From the NCBI RefSeq assembly GCF_023278565.1, contig NC_064681.1:2542001-2606000 (forward strand): 64,000 nucleotides of DNA, in the 5' to 3' direction. Origin of the DNA: Colletotrichum lupini. Taxonomy: Eukaryota > Ascomycota > Sordariomycetes > Glomerellales > Glomerellaceae. The notes beneath the pieces are model-generated. The model was given only the letters and a program-made list of their open reading frames with translations, searched no databases and was not told the origin of the DNA. Below, piece after piece: positions 45,009 to 59,229 of the stretch. How positions within the stretch are numbered: the stretch's first letter is position 1; the number at the start of each line of letters is the position of its first letter. A program made the position numbers and the translations under genes.

Positions 45009-45992
45009 ACTGTTTCCTGTCCCGAAATGTAGTGTAGACATGCACAGGGAGGGGACCCTGATGCAGATTTATGCCTGGTGCCAGTGGTGCAGGTGAAATG
45101 TACAGACGGGACGTGTCCTGGCCAGCGTGTCTGGGCTCCTCTTATTCCCCTTTGGCAGCATGCATTGCCAGCACAGGAGCGAAAAAAAAGAAAAAAAAAG
45201 AGGATTTGGTCGCGGTAGATCGGAGCTTTGATTTGGCAGACTCAGAGGATGCAGCCAATCAAAAGACTCCCGTAGTCCCGGGTGGATACTCCGGGTAGTC
45301 TATGTACGTATAGTCTACGTACCTGAGCTTGAGTGGCCAGCAAACCTCCTGACACATGCTGTCGCGACAAGGGTCCTGCCTGGTCGCGTTCAAACTCGCA
45401 GACATTGGATCTCAGGGAAAGGAAAGGACCACCGCCCTGGAGCAATGTACCTTTTCCCGCCGTTTCCTGTGTAATTGTACACAACTCGCGGGAATGCTCC
45501 ATTGCACTTGCACAAGAAGTTCCCAAACGAACGTGAAAGTGGAACCCATGGACAAGTCAACCCGTCCGGGGACTCTCCAGTAATTCGTCTGGAAAGTCAA
45601 CATTGCATTGCAGAAGACCGGGCACCTCACCTCCGACCTACCTACCTTATTACATAGTTGCATTTCGTAGACTCATCCCACGACAACCCCCGGAATCTGC
45701 GCTGCGCATCCAACCCGCTGCCGCAAATAATCACCCACTACCAGACGACGACAACGGGACGACGAGCACATCTCGGTTCCTAAACGCGATAATCACTTCC
45801 TCGTTCCACTCAAGGATACCACAACTCTCCTTTAGCATTTTCCATTCTCTCGCTTCTCTTCGTTTCGCTCCCCGGCTCATCACGACTCGTCCACCTCGCG
45901 GCCGACAGTCATCGCCCCTGAGGTTGCCCTTTTTTGACCCGACAGACACACTGTCCGCTCACCTACGTTACCGTCTATTCGTCGTACCCACG

Positions 45993-46016
45993 ATGATGCC
46001 GACCTCGACCCTGTAA
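45993..46016 (+). promoter_or_regulatory. Upstream open reading frame before dynein heavy chain
   Basis: ATG ATG ... TAA encodes seven residues (MMPTSTL) and ends 46 bp before the dynein ATG. If the transcript starts upstream of it, it could lower translation of the heavy chain. The transcription start is not known from sequence. Confidence 0.4.
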
Positions 46017-46062
46017 ATATCGTCCTTCGTCCGAAACCACATACCACATACCCCGAGCCGCC

Positions 46063-49000
46063 ATGGAGGTGGCCTCCACCCCGATCCCGGGCGCGAACGG
46101 CGTCGCCTCGCCCACCGCCGAATCCTCGATCGATCCGAGCCGCGTTCTCGACCACATTGCTCTGGTCTGCCAGATAGCTCTCGGAGCGACCAACGAGGAC
46201 CTCGAAAGCCCCGGGAGCTTGCTTCACAAGCACCGCTACTCTGATACTGTCCAGCGCTGCACCCGCTTCGCTACCGATACCCCGAACGCCCTATACATTC
46301 AGAAAGACATCTTGCCCGTATCCACGATACAGAATGGAACTGACGACTCAAGTTCGTTCAACCCGCGCGAGGCAGAACCCTATCCGACTTGCATAGGCAC
46401 CGCTAACCGCTTGAGTGTAGAGTCTCCATCCTACACATACTCCCTGACGACCGAGATCTCTTCGTCTCCCACGACCGTGTCATGCCTCGTGCTGCTCAAG
46501 CAGCGCCCTGGCCAGATCGACCCCTCGCTGCCGCTCACTTCTCAGATACTCTTGACTAATCTCCCAGGCCCTGCGACCTTGAATGCCACCGCCGGCGAGC
46601 AAGGCCCCTCCACTTCGCCCTTCGAAATCCTGCACTCTTATGTTCATAATGCGCTGGCGCCATACTTTGATGCCAACACCCGGAGCCAAATCACCAATGG
46701 CGCCAGGGGCAGGGCGGATGTGGACTCCAAGACTGGAATTCCTGTCACCAAGAAGAGATGGAACGACTTGGAGTTGAGCTTGCTGCATCTCCAGCAGAAC
46801 GTCGAAATTCCCGAGGTCTCCCTCATGTTCCATACAATGGTACAAAACGCGCTGGAAGAGGCCGATTCGCGACACTCGAAACCCACACTCGATCTCATCC
46901 CGGGCACCGTGCTCTCCGACAGTACCTTCCTCAACAGCTTGCAGAACAATGTGAACAGCTGGATCAAGTCGATTCAGGTCATTACGAGGATGACCAGGGA
47001 CCCCGCCGACAGCGCTAAAGACTTCAAGTTCACGGCCAGTCAAGAGGTCAACTTTTGGCTGTCGATGGAGTCTGCATTGGAGGGCATCGAAGGACAGCTC
47101 CGTAGCGAGGGAGTCCTCCTGACTCTTGAGATTCTCAAGCACGCCAAGCGTTTCCAGGCGACTGTCAGTTTCACGGCCGATACCGGCTTGAAGGAGGCCA
47201 TGGAAAAGGTGCAAAAGTACAACCAGCTCATGCGAGACTTCCCGCTCGACGAACTGCTTTCCGCCACCTATCTGTCCAAGGTCAAGGACGCTATCGTGCA
47301 GATCTTTGGCCACCTGAACAGGAAGCTCAGAATCTGCCCGTACCCCATTCGGAGAGCCCTCCCTTTGGTCGAAGCTATTTCTGGAGACTTGGACGAGGTG
47401 CTGCACCGACTTTTGCCCGGTACCGAGCTTGTCAACCTCGATTACACTGAATTCAAGGCCATTATGAAGGCAAGCGACGACATCTTCACTACATGGGATG
47501 AAAGCATCAAGGAGTTTACCAATGTCGCGCGTGAGGTAACGCGTAGGAGAAACGAAAAGTTCATTCCCATCAAGGTCAACCCGAAGCATGCCGAGCTTCA
47601 AGGCCGTCTCAAGTACGTCAGCACCTTCCGCGACAACCACGAGCAGCTGCAGCGGACCATTGTCAATGTTCTCGGTCCCAAGGCTACTGTGAGCGGCTTG
47701 ACAGAAACGACCAACACCAACGGCGTAGTCGTTGTTGAAGAGATGGGCGATGTGGACGCCGTCGAAGAAGTCAAGCAGGCCTGGGAAGCGTTGAAGAACG
47801 TCGACCTCTTGGATGTTTCCCCTGAAGGCACCGAGAGATGGGCCAAGGCTGAGAACATGTACAATGAGCGGACTTCTCGGGTTGAAAACTCCATCATTGC
47901 GCGCCTGAGAGACCGCCTGGCGACGGCAAAGAACGCCAACGAGATGTTCCGCGTCTTCTCCAAGTTCAACGCTCTTTTCGTGCGCCCAAAAATTCGTGGT
48001 GCTATTGCCGAGTACCAGAACCAGTTGATGGAGCACGTGAAACAAGCCATCCACGGCCTTCACGAGCGCTTCAAGCAACAGTATGGCCACTCTGAGGCTC
48101 ACGCCATGGCTCAGTTGCGTGATCTGCCGCCTGTTTCTGGTGCCATTATCTGGGCGCGACAAATTGAGCACCAGCTCGACAACTACATGAAGAAGGTCGA
48201 GGACGTGCTGGGTTCCGAGTGGGCCATCCACGCCGAAGGTCAGAAGCTGCAGAGCGAGAGCAATCTCTTCCGGAAGAAGCTGGACACGCAGACCATCTAC
48301 AAGGCTTGGCTCGACGATGTTCAGCGCCGCCAAATCTCTATTTCTGGTTTCCTTTTTGATATTCGTCGCCAGCGATCTACGGGCAACAGCTACGAACTCA
48401 TGGTCAATTTTGATCCTCAGGTCATCACCCTCTTCAAAGAGACACGTAACCTCATGTGGCAAAACTATGCTGTTCCTCATTCAATCAACAATGTGTCCAA
48501 GGATGCCAAGCGTGTCTACCCTTTCGCAGTCAGTCTCATGGAGAGCGTTCGTACCTTTTCGCAGACCATGCGTCAAATCTCCGAGATGGGCGAGGAAGCC
48601 GTGCTTGTGTATGGATACAGGAACGACGTCTATGCTCTGGTGTCCAGAGGTGTTCCTCTTCGATGGGAGTCATTTGTCAACTCTCACGAGATCTTCTTCT
48701 CCACCAAGAACAACGCTACCTTGCCCAACGTATCCGAATTTGGGCTTTCCAAGCCATCCGAGAGCAAGCACAGCCTTTTCATTCGAGAGTTTGCCGCGGC
48801 CGTGTCCTTGCTCCAGGCCAAGACCGCTTCACTGGCGTCAATCCACGCGACCGTGGAGAAGGCGCTTATTGAGCTCAACACTTGCCCCTACGAGGCCAGC
48901 GCCTTCACTTCACGTCTAGAGACCATCCAGACTGCCGTCGATCAGCTTAACTTGGAGCAGTACGTCAACTTGCCGTACTGGGTCGACATGATGAACCAAA

Positions 49001-52000
49001 AGCTCAAGGAGGTGCTTCTTACTCGTCTGCAAGACGCCATCCTGGCTTGGATTAATGCCTTTGAGGACGACTATCTCGACGATGGGCGCCGTAAACAAGT
49101 AACTGAGAATGGCGAAGAGGCTGTACAAGAAGGACCTACAATCAAGCGTCTGATTCTCGAGTTGTCCATGCGGAATCAAGTGATCTACTTGGACCCTCCA
49201 CTGGAATACTCCCGCTCTAGCTGGTTCGTTCAACTCCACGAGTGGCTCGGCATCGTCTGCAATCTTAAGAAGATCAAAGCCACGCGATACCAAATGACTT
49301 TGACGACTACCACATTGGACGAACCGCACTTTGACGACCTTCCCAGCGATTGCACCGACTTACTCAGCCGCGTATACGTGTCTGTCGAGAAGAAATTACA
49401 GGAGATCGGCTCTTACGTCGACAAGTGGCTGCAGTTCCAGTCCCTCTGGGATCTTCAATCAGAACAGGTTTACGAGGCTCTCGGAGACCAGCTTGCGAGA
49501 TGGCTGCAGTTGCTCCAGGAGATCAGAAAGACGCGCCAGACCTTTGACACGCAAGAAGTCAGCCGGCAGTTCGGCCATATCACGATTGACTACGATCAGG
49601 TTCAGACAAAGGTCAATGCCAAGTACGACCAATGGCAGCACGAGATCTTGATGAAGTTCGCCAGCAGACTCGGAAACCGTATGCGTGAGGTCCACGCCGA
49701 GATTGAAAAGGCTCGTCGCGACCTCGAGAGCCAGGGCCTCGATGCATCTTCGACTGCACAAGCCGTGCAATTTATTACTGTTGTGCAGGCTTGCAGACGT
49801 AATGTCAAGCTCTGGGCTCCTGAGATCGACATGTTCAGACAGGGCCAGTCTACCCTCGTGCGCCAGCGCTACCAATTCCCCAACGACTGGCTTCATATCG
49901 AGCAGATTGACAGCTCGTGGGAGTCTCTTACTGAGATTTTGGAAAAGAAGTCCAAGATCGTCCAGGACCAGACTGACGCCCTGCGATCCAAGATCATTGC
50001 CGAGGACAAGATTGTCAACGACAGGATTGCCGAGGTCGCAGTGCAATGGAACGACGAGAAGCCCGTCTCTGGCACCACTCAGCCTGATGTTGCCACCGCA
50101 ACGTTGAAGACGTTCGAGACCAAAATCTCTAAGCTGCAGTCCGATTTTGAAATGGTGGCCAAGGCAAAAGAGGCTCTCGATATTCCTACATCCGCGGACA
50201 CCTCTCTCGGTACGATTTTGGAAGAAGTCCAGGACTTCCAGTCCGTTTGGTCCAACCTGTCCACCATTTGGGCGAGTCTCAACGAGACGCGAGAGGTCTT
50301 GTGGACTGCTGTCCAACCCAGAAAGATTCGGTCCAAGATTGACGACCTTATCAAGAGCACCAAGGAGATGCCTAGTCGCATGAGACAATATGCCGCCTTT
50401 GAGCACGTGCAGACTATCCTTCGCAGTCTGCTCAAGGTTAACACCATTCTTTCTGACCTCAAGTCCGAGGCTATTCGAGACCGCCACTGGACCAAGATTT
50501 ACAAGCAGATCAAGCCTGGCAAGCGATACTCACCAGTGTCGATGACTCTTGGCGATGTTTGGGACCTCAATCTCGTCGCTACCGAGGTCATCGTCAGGGA
50601 CATCATTGCTCAGGCGCAGGGTGAGATGGCCCTGGAGGAGTTCCTGAAGCAAGTCCGCGAGACGTGGTCCAACTATGGGCTGGAGCTCGTCAACTACCAG
50701 AACAAGTGCCGTCTCATTCGCGGTTGGGACGATCTGTTCGCCAAGTGCAGCGAAAACCTGAACTCATTGCAAGCCATGAAGCACTCGCCTTACTATAAGG
50801 AGTTCGAGGAGGAGGCGTCCTCCTGGGAAGACAAGCTCAACAGAGTGCATGTCCTCTTTGACGTCTGGATCGATGTTCAGCGTCAGTGGGTCTACCTTGA
50901 GGGTGTCTTCACTGGCAATGCCGACATCAAGCATCTTTTGCCAGTAGAGTCCTCGAGGTTCCAGAACATCAACAGCGAGTTTTCTGCTGTCATGAAGAAG
51001 GTCTACAAGCAGCCTTACGTACTCGATGTCTTGACTATTCCCAACGTCCAGAAGTCTCTCGAGAGATTGGCTGAACTCCTCAACAAGATCCAAAAGGCTC
51101 TTGGTGAATACCTTGAGAAGGAGCGTGTCTCTTTCCCTAGATTCTACTTCGTTGGTGACGAAGATCTCCTCGAGATGATCGGTAACAGCAACGACACCCT
51201 GCGTATCGCGAAGCACTTCAAGAAGATGTTTGCTGGTCTGTCCGGACTGATTATGGACGATGAGACTATCATCTCTGGCTTCACTTCGAAGGAGGGCGAG
51301 GCTGTGCGTCTCAAGAAAGAAATCTCCCTCGCCAAAACGCCCAAGATCAACGACTGGTTGGCTCTCCTGGAGAGTGGTATGAAGAACACGCTGGCTGAGC
51401 TCCTCGCGGAGGCTGTCGAGCAGTATACTCCAATCTTTGAATCCGAGAAGATCGACAAGGAGGCGATGGATGCGTTTATGGAAGCCTTTCCCAGTCAGAT
51501 TGTCGTTCTGGCAACACAAGTCGTCTGGACCACATCCGTCGAAAAGTCTCTCGTTGACGGAGGAAAGTCACTGCAATCTCTCTACGAGCTCGAGGTGCAA
51601 GTGCTTCGCCTCCTCGCCGATACTGTTCTGGGTGATCTTGAGGTCATTCAGCGCAAGAAGTGCGAACAGCTCATCACTGAATGTGTGCACCAGCGCGACG
51701 CCATCGAGAAACTCATCAGCCTCAACGCAACCTCGCCTGCTCACTACTGGTGGCTTCTCCAGATGCGCTACGTCTACACCCCCGAAGGCGACTTCCCCAA
51801 TCGCCTGCAGGTGAAGATGGCTAATGCCAAGCTCAGCTACGGCTTCGAGTACCTGGGAGTTCCGGAACGCCTTGTCAGAACACCTCTTACAGACCGATGC
51901 TTCCTTACTCTCACACAAGCTCTCGAGCAAAGACTGGGTGGGTCTCCCTACGGTCCAGCCGGAACGGGTAAGACGGAATCAGTCAAGGCCCTTGGTCTCC

Positions 52001-55000
52001 AGCTCGGTCGTTTCACTTTGGTCTTCTGCTGTGACGACACTTTCGATTTCCAGGCCATGGGCCGTATTTTCCTCGGTATTTGCCAGGTCGGAGCTTGGGG
52101 ATGTTTCGACGAGTTTAACCGTCTCGAGGAGAGAATTCTATCCGCTGTCTCGCAGCAAATCCAAAACATTCAGCTTGGCCTGAAGAAGGGAGCCGAAGAC
52201 GACAAGGCCCAGACCGAACTGGTTGGGCGCCAGCTCCATGTCAACGCCAACACTGGTATCTTCATCACCATGAACCCGGGCTATGCTGGCCGTTCCAACC
52301 TTCCCGACAACTTGAAGAAGTTGTTCCGCAGCGTTGCCATGTCTAAGCCTGACAAGGAGCTTATTGCCGAAGTCATGCTGTACTCTCAAGGTTTCAACCA
52401 GGCCAAGCAGTTGTCAAAGCACACGGTTCCTTTCTTCGACCAGTGTGCCGCGAGACTTTCCAAGCAAGCTCACTACGACTTTGGTCTTCGTGCTCTGAAG
52501 AGTGTTCTCGTCAGCTCCGGAGGTCTTAAGCGTGCAAGGCTTGTAGAGAGTGATGGCAGCATTGGTGCTGAGGAGGTTGTTGAGCCCGAAATTATCGTGC
52601 AGAGCATCCGCGAAACTATCGCCCCTAAACTTATCAAGAGCGATGTGGAGATCCTTGGCGAGGTCGAAGAGGACTGCTTCCCTGGCGTCAAGTACGTACC
52701 GGCCAACTTGCAGGCCCTCGAGGACGCCATCAGAACGCTCGCAGACGAGAGAAAGCTAGTGGTCAACGACACCTGGATGACAAAGGTTCTTCAACTCTAC
52801 CAGATTCAGAAGATCCACCACGGTGTGATGATGGTTGGTAACTCCGGCACCAGCAAGTCTGCTGCATGGACTCTTCTGCTCGACGCTCTCCAGAAGGTCG
52901 AGGGTGTCGAGGGCGTGCAGCACGTCATTGACTCCAAGGTCATGTCCAAGGAGGCTCTTTACGGAAACCTTGACTCTACCACGCGTGAGTGGACGGATGG
53001 TCTGTTCACTAGCATTCTGCGAAAGATTGTCGACAATCTCAGAGGCGAGGACTCTAAGCGCCACTGGATCGTCTTCGACGGTGACGTTGACCCCGAATGG
53101 GTTGAGAATTTGAACAGTGTGTTGGACGACAACAAACTTCTCACCCTTCCCAACGGCGAACGTCTCAACCTACCCGCCAACGTCCGCATCATGTTCGAGG
53201 TGGAGACGTTGAAGTATGCCACCCTCGCCACGGTCAGTCGTTGCGGTATGGTCTGGTTCAGCGAGGATACCGTTACGCCAATGATGATGCTTGAGCACTA
53301 CCTCGGCACGCTCCGCTCCAAGCCCTTCGAGGACCTGGACGAAGACAGCGTCGGAGCTGGACAGAGCCCTGCCAAGGCCCTGGCCGTTCAGTCTCAAGTC
53401 GCCGATTTGCTCAACGCCTATCTCTCCGGGGAGGACTTCCTCACAGCTGCTCTCAAGGAGGCCGAGAGCTACAACCACATTATGGACTTCACTGTCGCTC
53501 GCGTTCTCAACACACTGTTCTCGCTCTTGAACAAGGCAGTCCGCGACATGATTGAGTACAACGCTCAGCACTCTGACTTCCCCCTAGACCCTGAGCAGGT
53601 TGAAGCCTATATTGCCAAGAAGCTGCTCCTCGCTTTAGTTTGGGCCCTCACTGGTGACTGCCCTCTCAACGACCGCAAAGCGTTTGGAGATGCCGTTGGC
53701 GGACTGGCCAATTTCGGCAACCCGCCTCTTGATGGCAGCAGCTCGCTCATCGATTTCGACGTGTCTCTTCCGCAGGCCGAGTGGACGCCGTGGCAGAACC
53801 AGGTGCCGACCATTGAAGTCAATACTCACTCCGTCACTCAGACAGACGTGGTCATTCCTACTCTTGATACAGTGCGTCATGAGGATGTTCTCTATTCTTG
53901 GTTGGCTGAGCATAAGCCGCTGCTCCTTTGCGGCCCCCCCGGTTCCGGTAAGACGATGACGCTCTTCAGCGCTCTTCGCAAGCTTCCCAACATGGAGGTT
54001 GTCGGCCTCAACTTCTCCAGCGCGACTACTCCCGACCTTCTTATCAAGACATTTGAGCAATACTGCGAGTACAAGAAGACGTTGAACGGAGTCATGCTTT
54101 CGCCTACACAGATTGGTAGATGGTTGGTCATCTTCTGTGATGAAATCAACTTGCCTGCCCCCGACAAGTACGGAACACAGAGAGCCATTTCCTTCTTGCG
54201 CCAGCTCGTTGAGCACAACGGTTTCTGGAGAACCTCGGACAAGTCTTGGGTCACTCTCGACCGTATCCAGTTTGTCGGTGCCTGTAATCCTCCAACGGAC
54301 GCTGGTCGTACACCATTGGGCGCCAGATTCCTTCGCCATGCTCCTCTCATCATGGTCGACTATCCTGGAGAGCTTTCCTTGCTCCAGATTTACGGCACCT
54401 TCAATTCGGCTGTTCTCAAGATTATTCCATCCCTCCGTGGCTACTCTGAGCCACTCACGCAGGCTATGGTCAAGTTGTATCTTGAGTCGCAACAGCGGTT
54501 CACGCCCAAGATTCAGCCTCACTATGTCTACAGTCCTCGTGAACTCACTAGATGGGTGCGCGGTATCTACGAAGCCATCAGGCCTCTGGAGACGTTGTCC
54601 ATTGAGGGACTTGTCCGTATCTGGGCGCACGAAGCTCTTCGCCTCTTCCAAGATCGTCTCGTCGCTGAGGACGAGCGCCAATGGACCGATGACGCAGTCC
54701 GACGCATTGCTCTTGATCTATTCCCTACTATCGATGATCAAAAGGCACTTGGCGGTCCCATCCTCTTCTCCAACTGGCTGTCGAAGAATTACGTACCAGT
54801 CGACCGAGAGCAGCTTCGAGACTTTGTCAAGGCCAGACTCAAGACGTTCTGTGAGGAAGAAGTTGACGTACCCCTCATTCTCTTCAATGATGTCTTGGAA
54901 CACGTGCTCCGCATTGATCGTGTCTTCAGACAACCTCAGGGCCATCTTATCCTCATCGGTGTGAGTGGTAGTGGAAAGACCACGCTCTCGCGCTTTGTGG

Positions 55001-58000
55001 CCTGGATGAACGGTCTCAAGGTCTTCCAAATCAAGGTCCACGGCAAGTACTCTGCCGAAGACTTTGACGACGATCTACGCGATGTTCTCAGGCGTTGCGG
55101 TTGCAAGGGCGAGAAGATCTGCTTCATCATGGACGAAGCCAACGTTCTGGACTCGGGTTTCCTCGAAAGAATGAATACTCTGCTCGCCAACGCCGAGGTT
55201 CCCGGTCTATTCGAGGGAGACGAGTTCGCCGCGCTCATGACAGCTTGCAAGGAGGGTGCTCAACGACAAAACCTGCACCTCGACTCGCCTGAGGAGCTGT
55301 ACAAGTGGTTCACGCAACAGATTGTCAAGAATTTGCATGTTGTGTTCACCATGAACCCGCCAGAGGGTGGTCTGGGATCCAAGGCTGCTACCAGTCCTGC
55401 CTTGTTCAACCGTTGCGTTCTCAACTGGTTCGGAGACTGGTCCGATCAGGCTCTCTTCCAAGTCGGTCATGAGCTCACCCAGTCCATGGACCTTGATCGA
55501 CCCAACTTCCAGGCGCCTGATACTATCCCCGTGGCGTACCGCGCCCTCAGCCTTCCCCCTACGCATCGCGAGACCATTGTTAACTCCATGGTCTACATCC
55601 ACTACTCCCTCCAGAGATTCAACACCAAGCTCTTCAAGCAGCAAGGCAAGGTCACCTTCCTTACCCCCAGACACTTCTTGGATTTCGTTGCGCAGTATGT
55701 CAAGCTTTACAACGAGAAGCGCGAGGATCTGGAGGAGCAGCAGCGCCATCTCAACGTTGGTCTCGAGAAGCTTAGAGACACTGTCGACAAGGTTCGCGAT
55801 CTGAGGGTCAGCCTTGCCGAGAAGAAGTCTCAGCTCGAGAAGAAGGACGCCGAGGCCAACGAGAAGCTGCAGCGTATGGTTGCAGACCAGAGAGAGGCTG
55901 AACAGAGAAAGAACACCTCGTTGGAGATTCAGGTCGCACTCGAGAAACAAGAAGCTGAGGTGGCCTCGCGAAGAACGGTTGTGCTGGAAGACCTCGCCAA
56001 GGCTGAACCCGCCGTTGAAGAGGCCAAGGCCAGTGTTAGCAACATCAAACGTCAACATCTTACCGAAGTCCGGTCCATGGGTAACCCGCCCCAGGGTGTC
56101 AGATTGGCCCTCGAGTCCGTCTGTGCTCTGCTCGGTCACAAGGTCAACGACTGGCGAACGATCCAAGGTATTATCCGTCGCGATGACTTCATTGCCAGCA
56201 TTGTCAACTTTGACAATGAACGCCAAATGACCAAGGCTCTACGTACCAAGATGCGCAATGACTTCTTGTCGATCCCTGAATTCACTTTCGACAAAGTCAA
56301 CCGTGCCAGTAAGGCCTGTGGTCCTCTGGTACAATGGGTCGAGGCACAGGTCTTGTACTCTGAGATTCTCGATCGTGTTGGTCCTCTGAGGGACGAAGTC
56401 GATGCGCTCGAGGAGACCGCTCTGCAAACCAAGGCCGAGGCCAAGGCTGTGGAGAACACCATCAATACCCTCGAGTCTAGCATCGCCCAGTATAAGACGG
56501 AGTATGCTGCGCTCATTAGCGAGACGCAAGCCATCAAGTCTGAGATGTCAAAGGTCCAATTTAAGGTCGACAGAAGTGTCAAGTTACTCGACAGTCTTTC
56601 GTCTGAGAGAGTCCGTTGGGAGGAGGGCAGCAAGTCTTTCGAGACCCAGATCAGCACGCTCGTTGGCGATGTCCTCGTCGCGGCAGCCTTCCTCGCTTAC
56701 AGTGGTCTTTACGATCAAACTTTCCGAAAGTCCATGATGGATGACTGGTTGCACCAGCTGCAGCTGTCCGGTGTGCTATACAAGCAACATAACCCAGTCA
56801 CCGAGTACCTGTCGACTGCTGATGAGCGTCTCAGCTGGCAGGAGAACAGTCTGCCGGTTGACGATCTGTGCACGGAGAACGCCATCGTCCTCAAGCGATT
56901 CAACCGCTACCCTCTCATCATCGATCCTTCCGGCAGAGTCACCGAATTCTTGCAGAAGGAGAGCAAGGACCGTCGCTTGACAGTCACCAGTTTCTTGGAT
57001 GACTCGTTCACCAAGCAATTGGAGAGCTCCCTCCGTTTCGGCAACCCTATCCTCATCCAGGATGCCGAATACCTCGATCCAATCCTCAACCACGTCCTCA
57101 ACAAGGAATACCAGAAGACTGGTGGTCGTGTCCTTATTCAGCTTGGAAAGCAGCAGATCGATTTCTCGCCATCCTTCAAGATCTATCTGTCGACCCGCGA
57201 CCCGTCGGCAACCTTTGCTCCTGATATCTGCTCCCGAACCACATTTGTCAATTTCACGGTCACCCAGAGCAGTCTCCAGACCCAGTCCCTTAATGACGTA
57301 TTGAAGTCTGAGAGACCAGATGTCGACGAGCGGCGATCCAACCTTATCAAGCTGCAGGGAGAGTTCAAGATTCATCTGCGACAGTTGGAGAAGCGTCTTT
57401 TGCAAGCTCTCAACGAGTCCCGCGGAAACATTCTCGATGACGACAACGTCATTGAGACCCTGGAGACATTGAAGACGGAGGCTGCGGAAATTTCTGACAA
57501 GATGAGCAACACCGAAGGCGTCATGGCAGAAGTCGAAGAGATTACCCAGCAGTACAGCATCATTGCCCGCTCTTGCAGCACTGTGTTTGCTGTGCTGGAG
57601 CAGCTCCACTACCTCAACCACTTTTACCAGTTCTCGCTCCAGTACTTCCTCGACATCTTCCACTCTGTCCTGCATGGCAACAAGAATCTCGCCAACGAGA
57701 TGAACCACAACATTCGGCGAGACATCATTGTCAAGGATCTGTTCATCACAGCCTTCAAGCGGACTGCGCTCGGCCTGCTCCAAAAGGACCGGATCACGCT
57801 GGCCATGCTGCTTGCGCAAGCTTCGCCCTACAAGATGGACAAGACGCTGATCGACATCATCCTTGATGATCGCGTGGAAGGCAAGGATCTTTCTACCGAC
57901 AAGGATGCCAAGGAGGAGGCTTTCACCCGAGCTGGCCGCATGAGCGTGCTCAAGGACAAGCTTGACGCTGTTTCGTCTGCTGACTGGGACAAATTCCTGA

Positions 58001-59229
58001 CTGAGGAGCTTGCCGAGAACTTTGTTCCTCAGATCTGGGACGACAGCACGGAGGCCTTTGACCAGGCTCTACAATCTCTGCTCCTCGTCAAGCTGTTCCG
58101 TCTCGATCGCTTCGTCCCCGCTGCCGAGCGATTTGTCACTCTGGTCTTTGGCTCCGACACTTTTGACGTCGTCGAGGATCTCAAGGAGACTGTTAGCCAG
58201 GTTCCCGCCACTAGACCGATTTCTCTGGTCTCCAGCCCTGGTTTCGATGCCAGTTACAAGGTGGACAACCTCGTTGAGAGGCTTCGCGTCAAATGCACCA
58301 ACATTGCCATGGGTTCCAACGAGGGCCTCGCGAGTGCCGACAAGGTCATCAACAACGCCGCGCAGTTGGGCAACTGGGTCTTGGTCAAGAACGTGCATCT
58401 CGCGCCTACATGGCTGCAGAGTCTCGAGAAGCGCATGGAGTCGCTCAACCCCCACTCCGAGTTCCGCCTCTTCCTGTCAATGGAGTCGAGTCCCAAGATC
58501 CCCGTCAACTTGCTGCGCGCCTCCAGAGTTCTCATGTACGAGCAGCCCGCCGGTGTGCGCGCCAACATGAAGGACTCCATGTCTTCCTTGTCTACGAGAG
58601 GTGCCAAGGCACCCGTGGAGCGCACGCGATTGTATCTGCTTCTTGCCTTCTTGCATGCAGTCGTGCAAGAGCGTCTGCGCTACGCTCCAAGCTTGGGATG
58701 GAAGGGCTTCTGGGAATTCAATGACAGTGACGTAAGTCTTATCGAAGTGAACATGGAATGCATAAGCTAACCTGCTCAGTACGAATGCTCGGCATTCATC
58801 ATTGACACCTGGATCGAAAACGCTGCCGGCACCCGTACGAACATTGCACCTCAGAGCATCCCTTGGGAGATGATCCGCTACCTCGTCACGGAAACCTACG
58901 GTGGCAAGATTGATAACGAGGGAGATTTCAAGCAGCTGAACCAGCTGGTGCACTCGTTCTTGACGCCATCTGCCTATGACGTCGGACACAAGCTCGTTGA
59001 GGGCACAGAGAACCAAGAGGGCAGCCTCGTTGTGCCGTCGGGTACCTCTCTGTCGGACTTTATGGCCTGGATCCACAAGCTGCCGGAGCGCGAGCCGCCT
59101 ACGTACCTCGGCCTGCCCGCCAACGCAGAGAAGCTGCTCCTGGTCGGTCTTGGACGCAGCCTTATTGGTAACTTGAAGAAGGTCACGGAGTTATTGGAGG
59201 AAGGGGAGCAGCTCATGGTTGAGGCCTAG
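46063..59229 (+). CDS. Cytoplasmic dynein 1 heavy chain
   Basis: Minus-end-directed microtubule motor; in filamentous fungi it positions nuclei and moves endosomes (A. nidulans NUDA, N. crassa RO-1). Two exons, 46063-58731 and 58780-59229, with one 48-bp intron, give 4372 aa, the length of fungal orthologues, so it is complete. The tail (1 to about 1400) binds intermediate chains and dimerises, and the linker follows. Four P-loops are visible: AAA1 GPAGTGKT at 1964-1971, AAA2 GNSGTSKS at 2259-2266, AAA3 GPPGSGKT at 2624-2631, AAA4 GVSGSGKT at 2966-2973. AAA2 has the Ser-Lys-Ser variant usual for dynein. The stalk is an antiparallel coiled coil (about 3210-3530) with the microtubule-binding domain around 3336, and AAA5/AAA6 lie beyond. 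As in other fungi the C-terminal domain is short. No defect seen. Confidence 0.98.

Larger units (their letters stand above)
43921..46062. other. Spacer and promoter/leader of the dynein heavy chain gene
   Basis: 3' flank of the glutamine-rich gene, a pure CTG repeat (44962-45008), TACTCCGTA at 44812-44820, and a pyrimidine-rich leader before the dynein ATG with a short upstream open frame (45993-46016). No gene is supportable. Confidence 0.55.

Noticed and set aside
46480..48480. 666-codon open frame on the strand opposite the dynein heavy chain
   Set aside because: It lies wholly inside the conserved dynein tail exon. Its sequence is a codon-bias mirror of the true frame with no recognisable domain, and such antisense frames recur along the whole gene.
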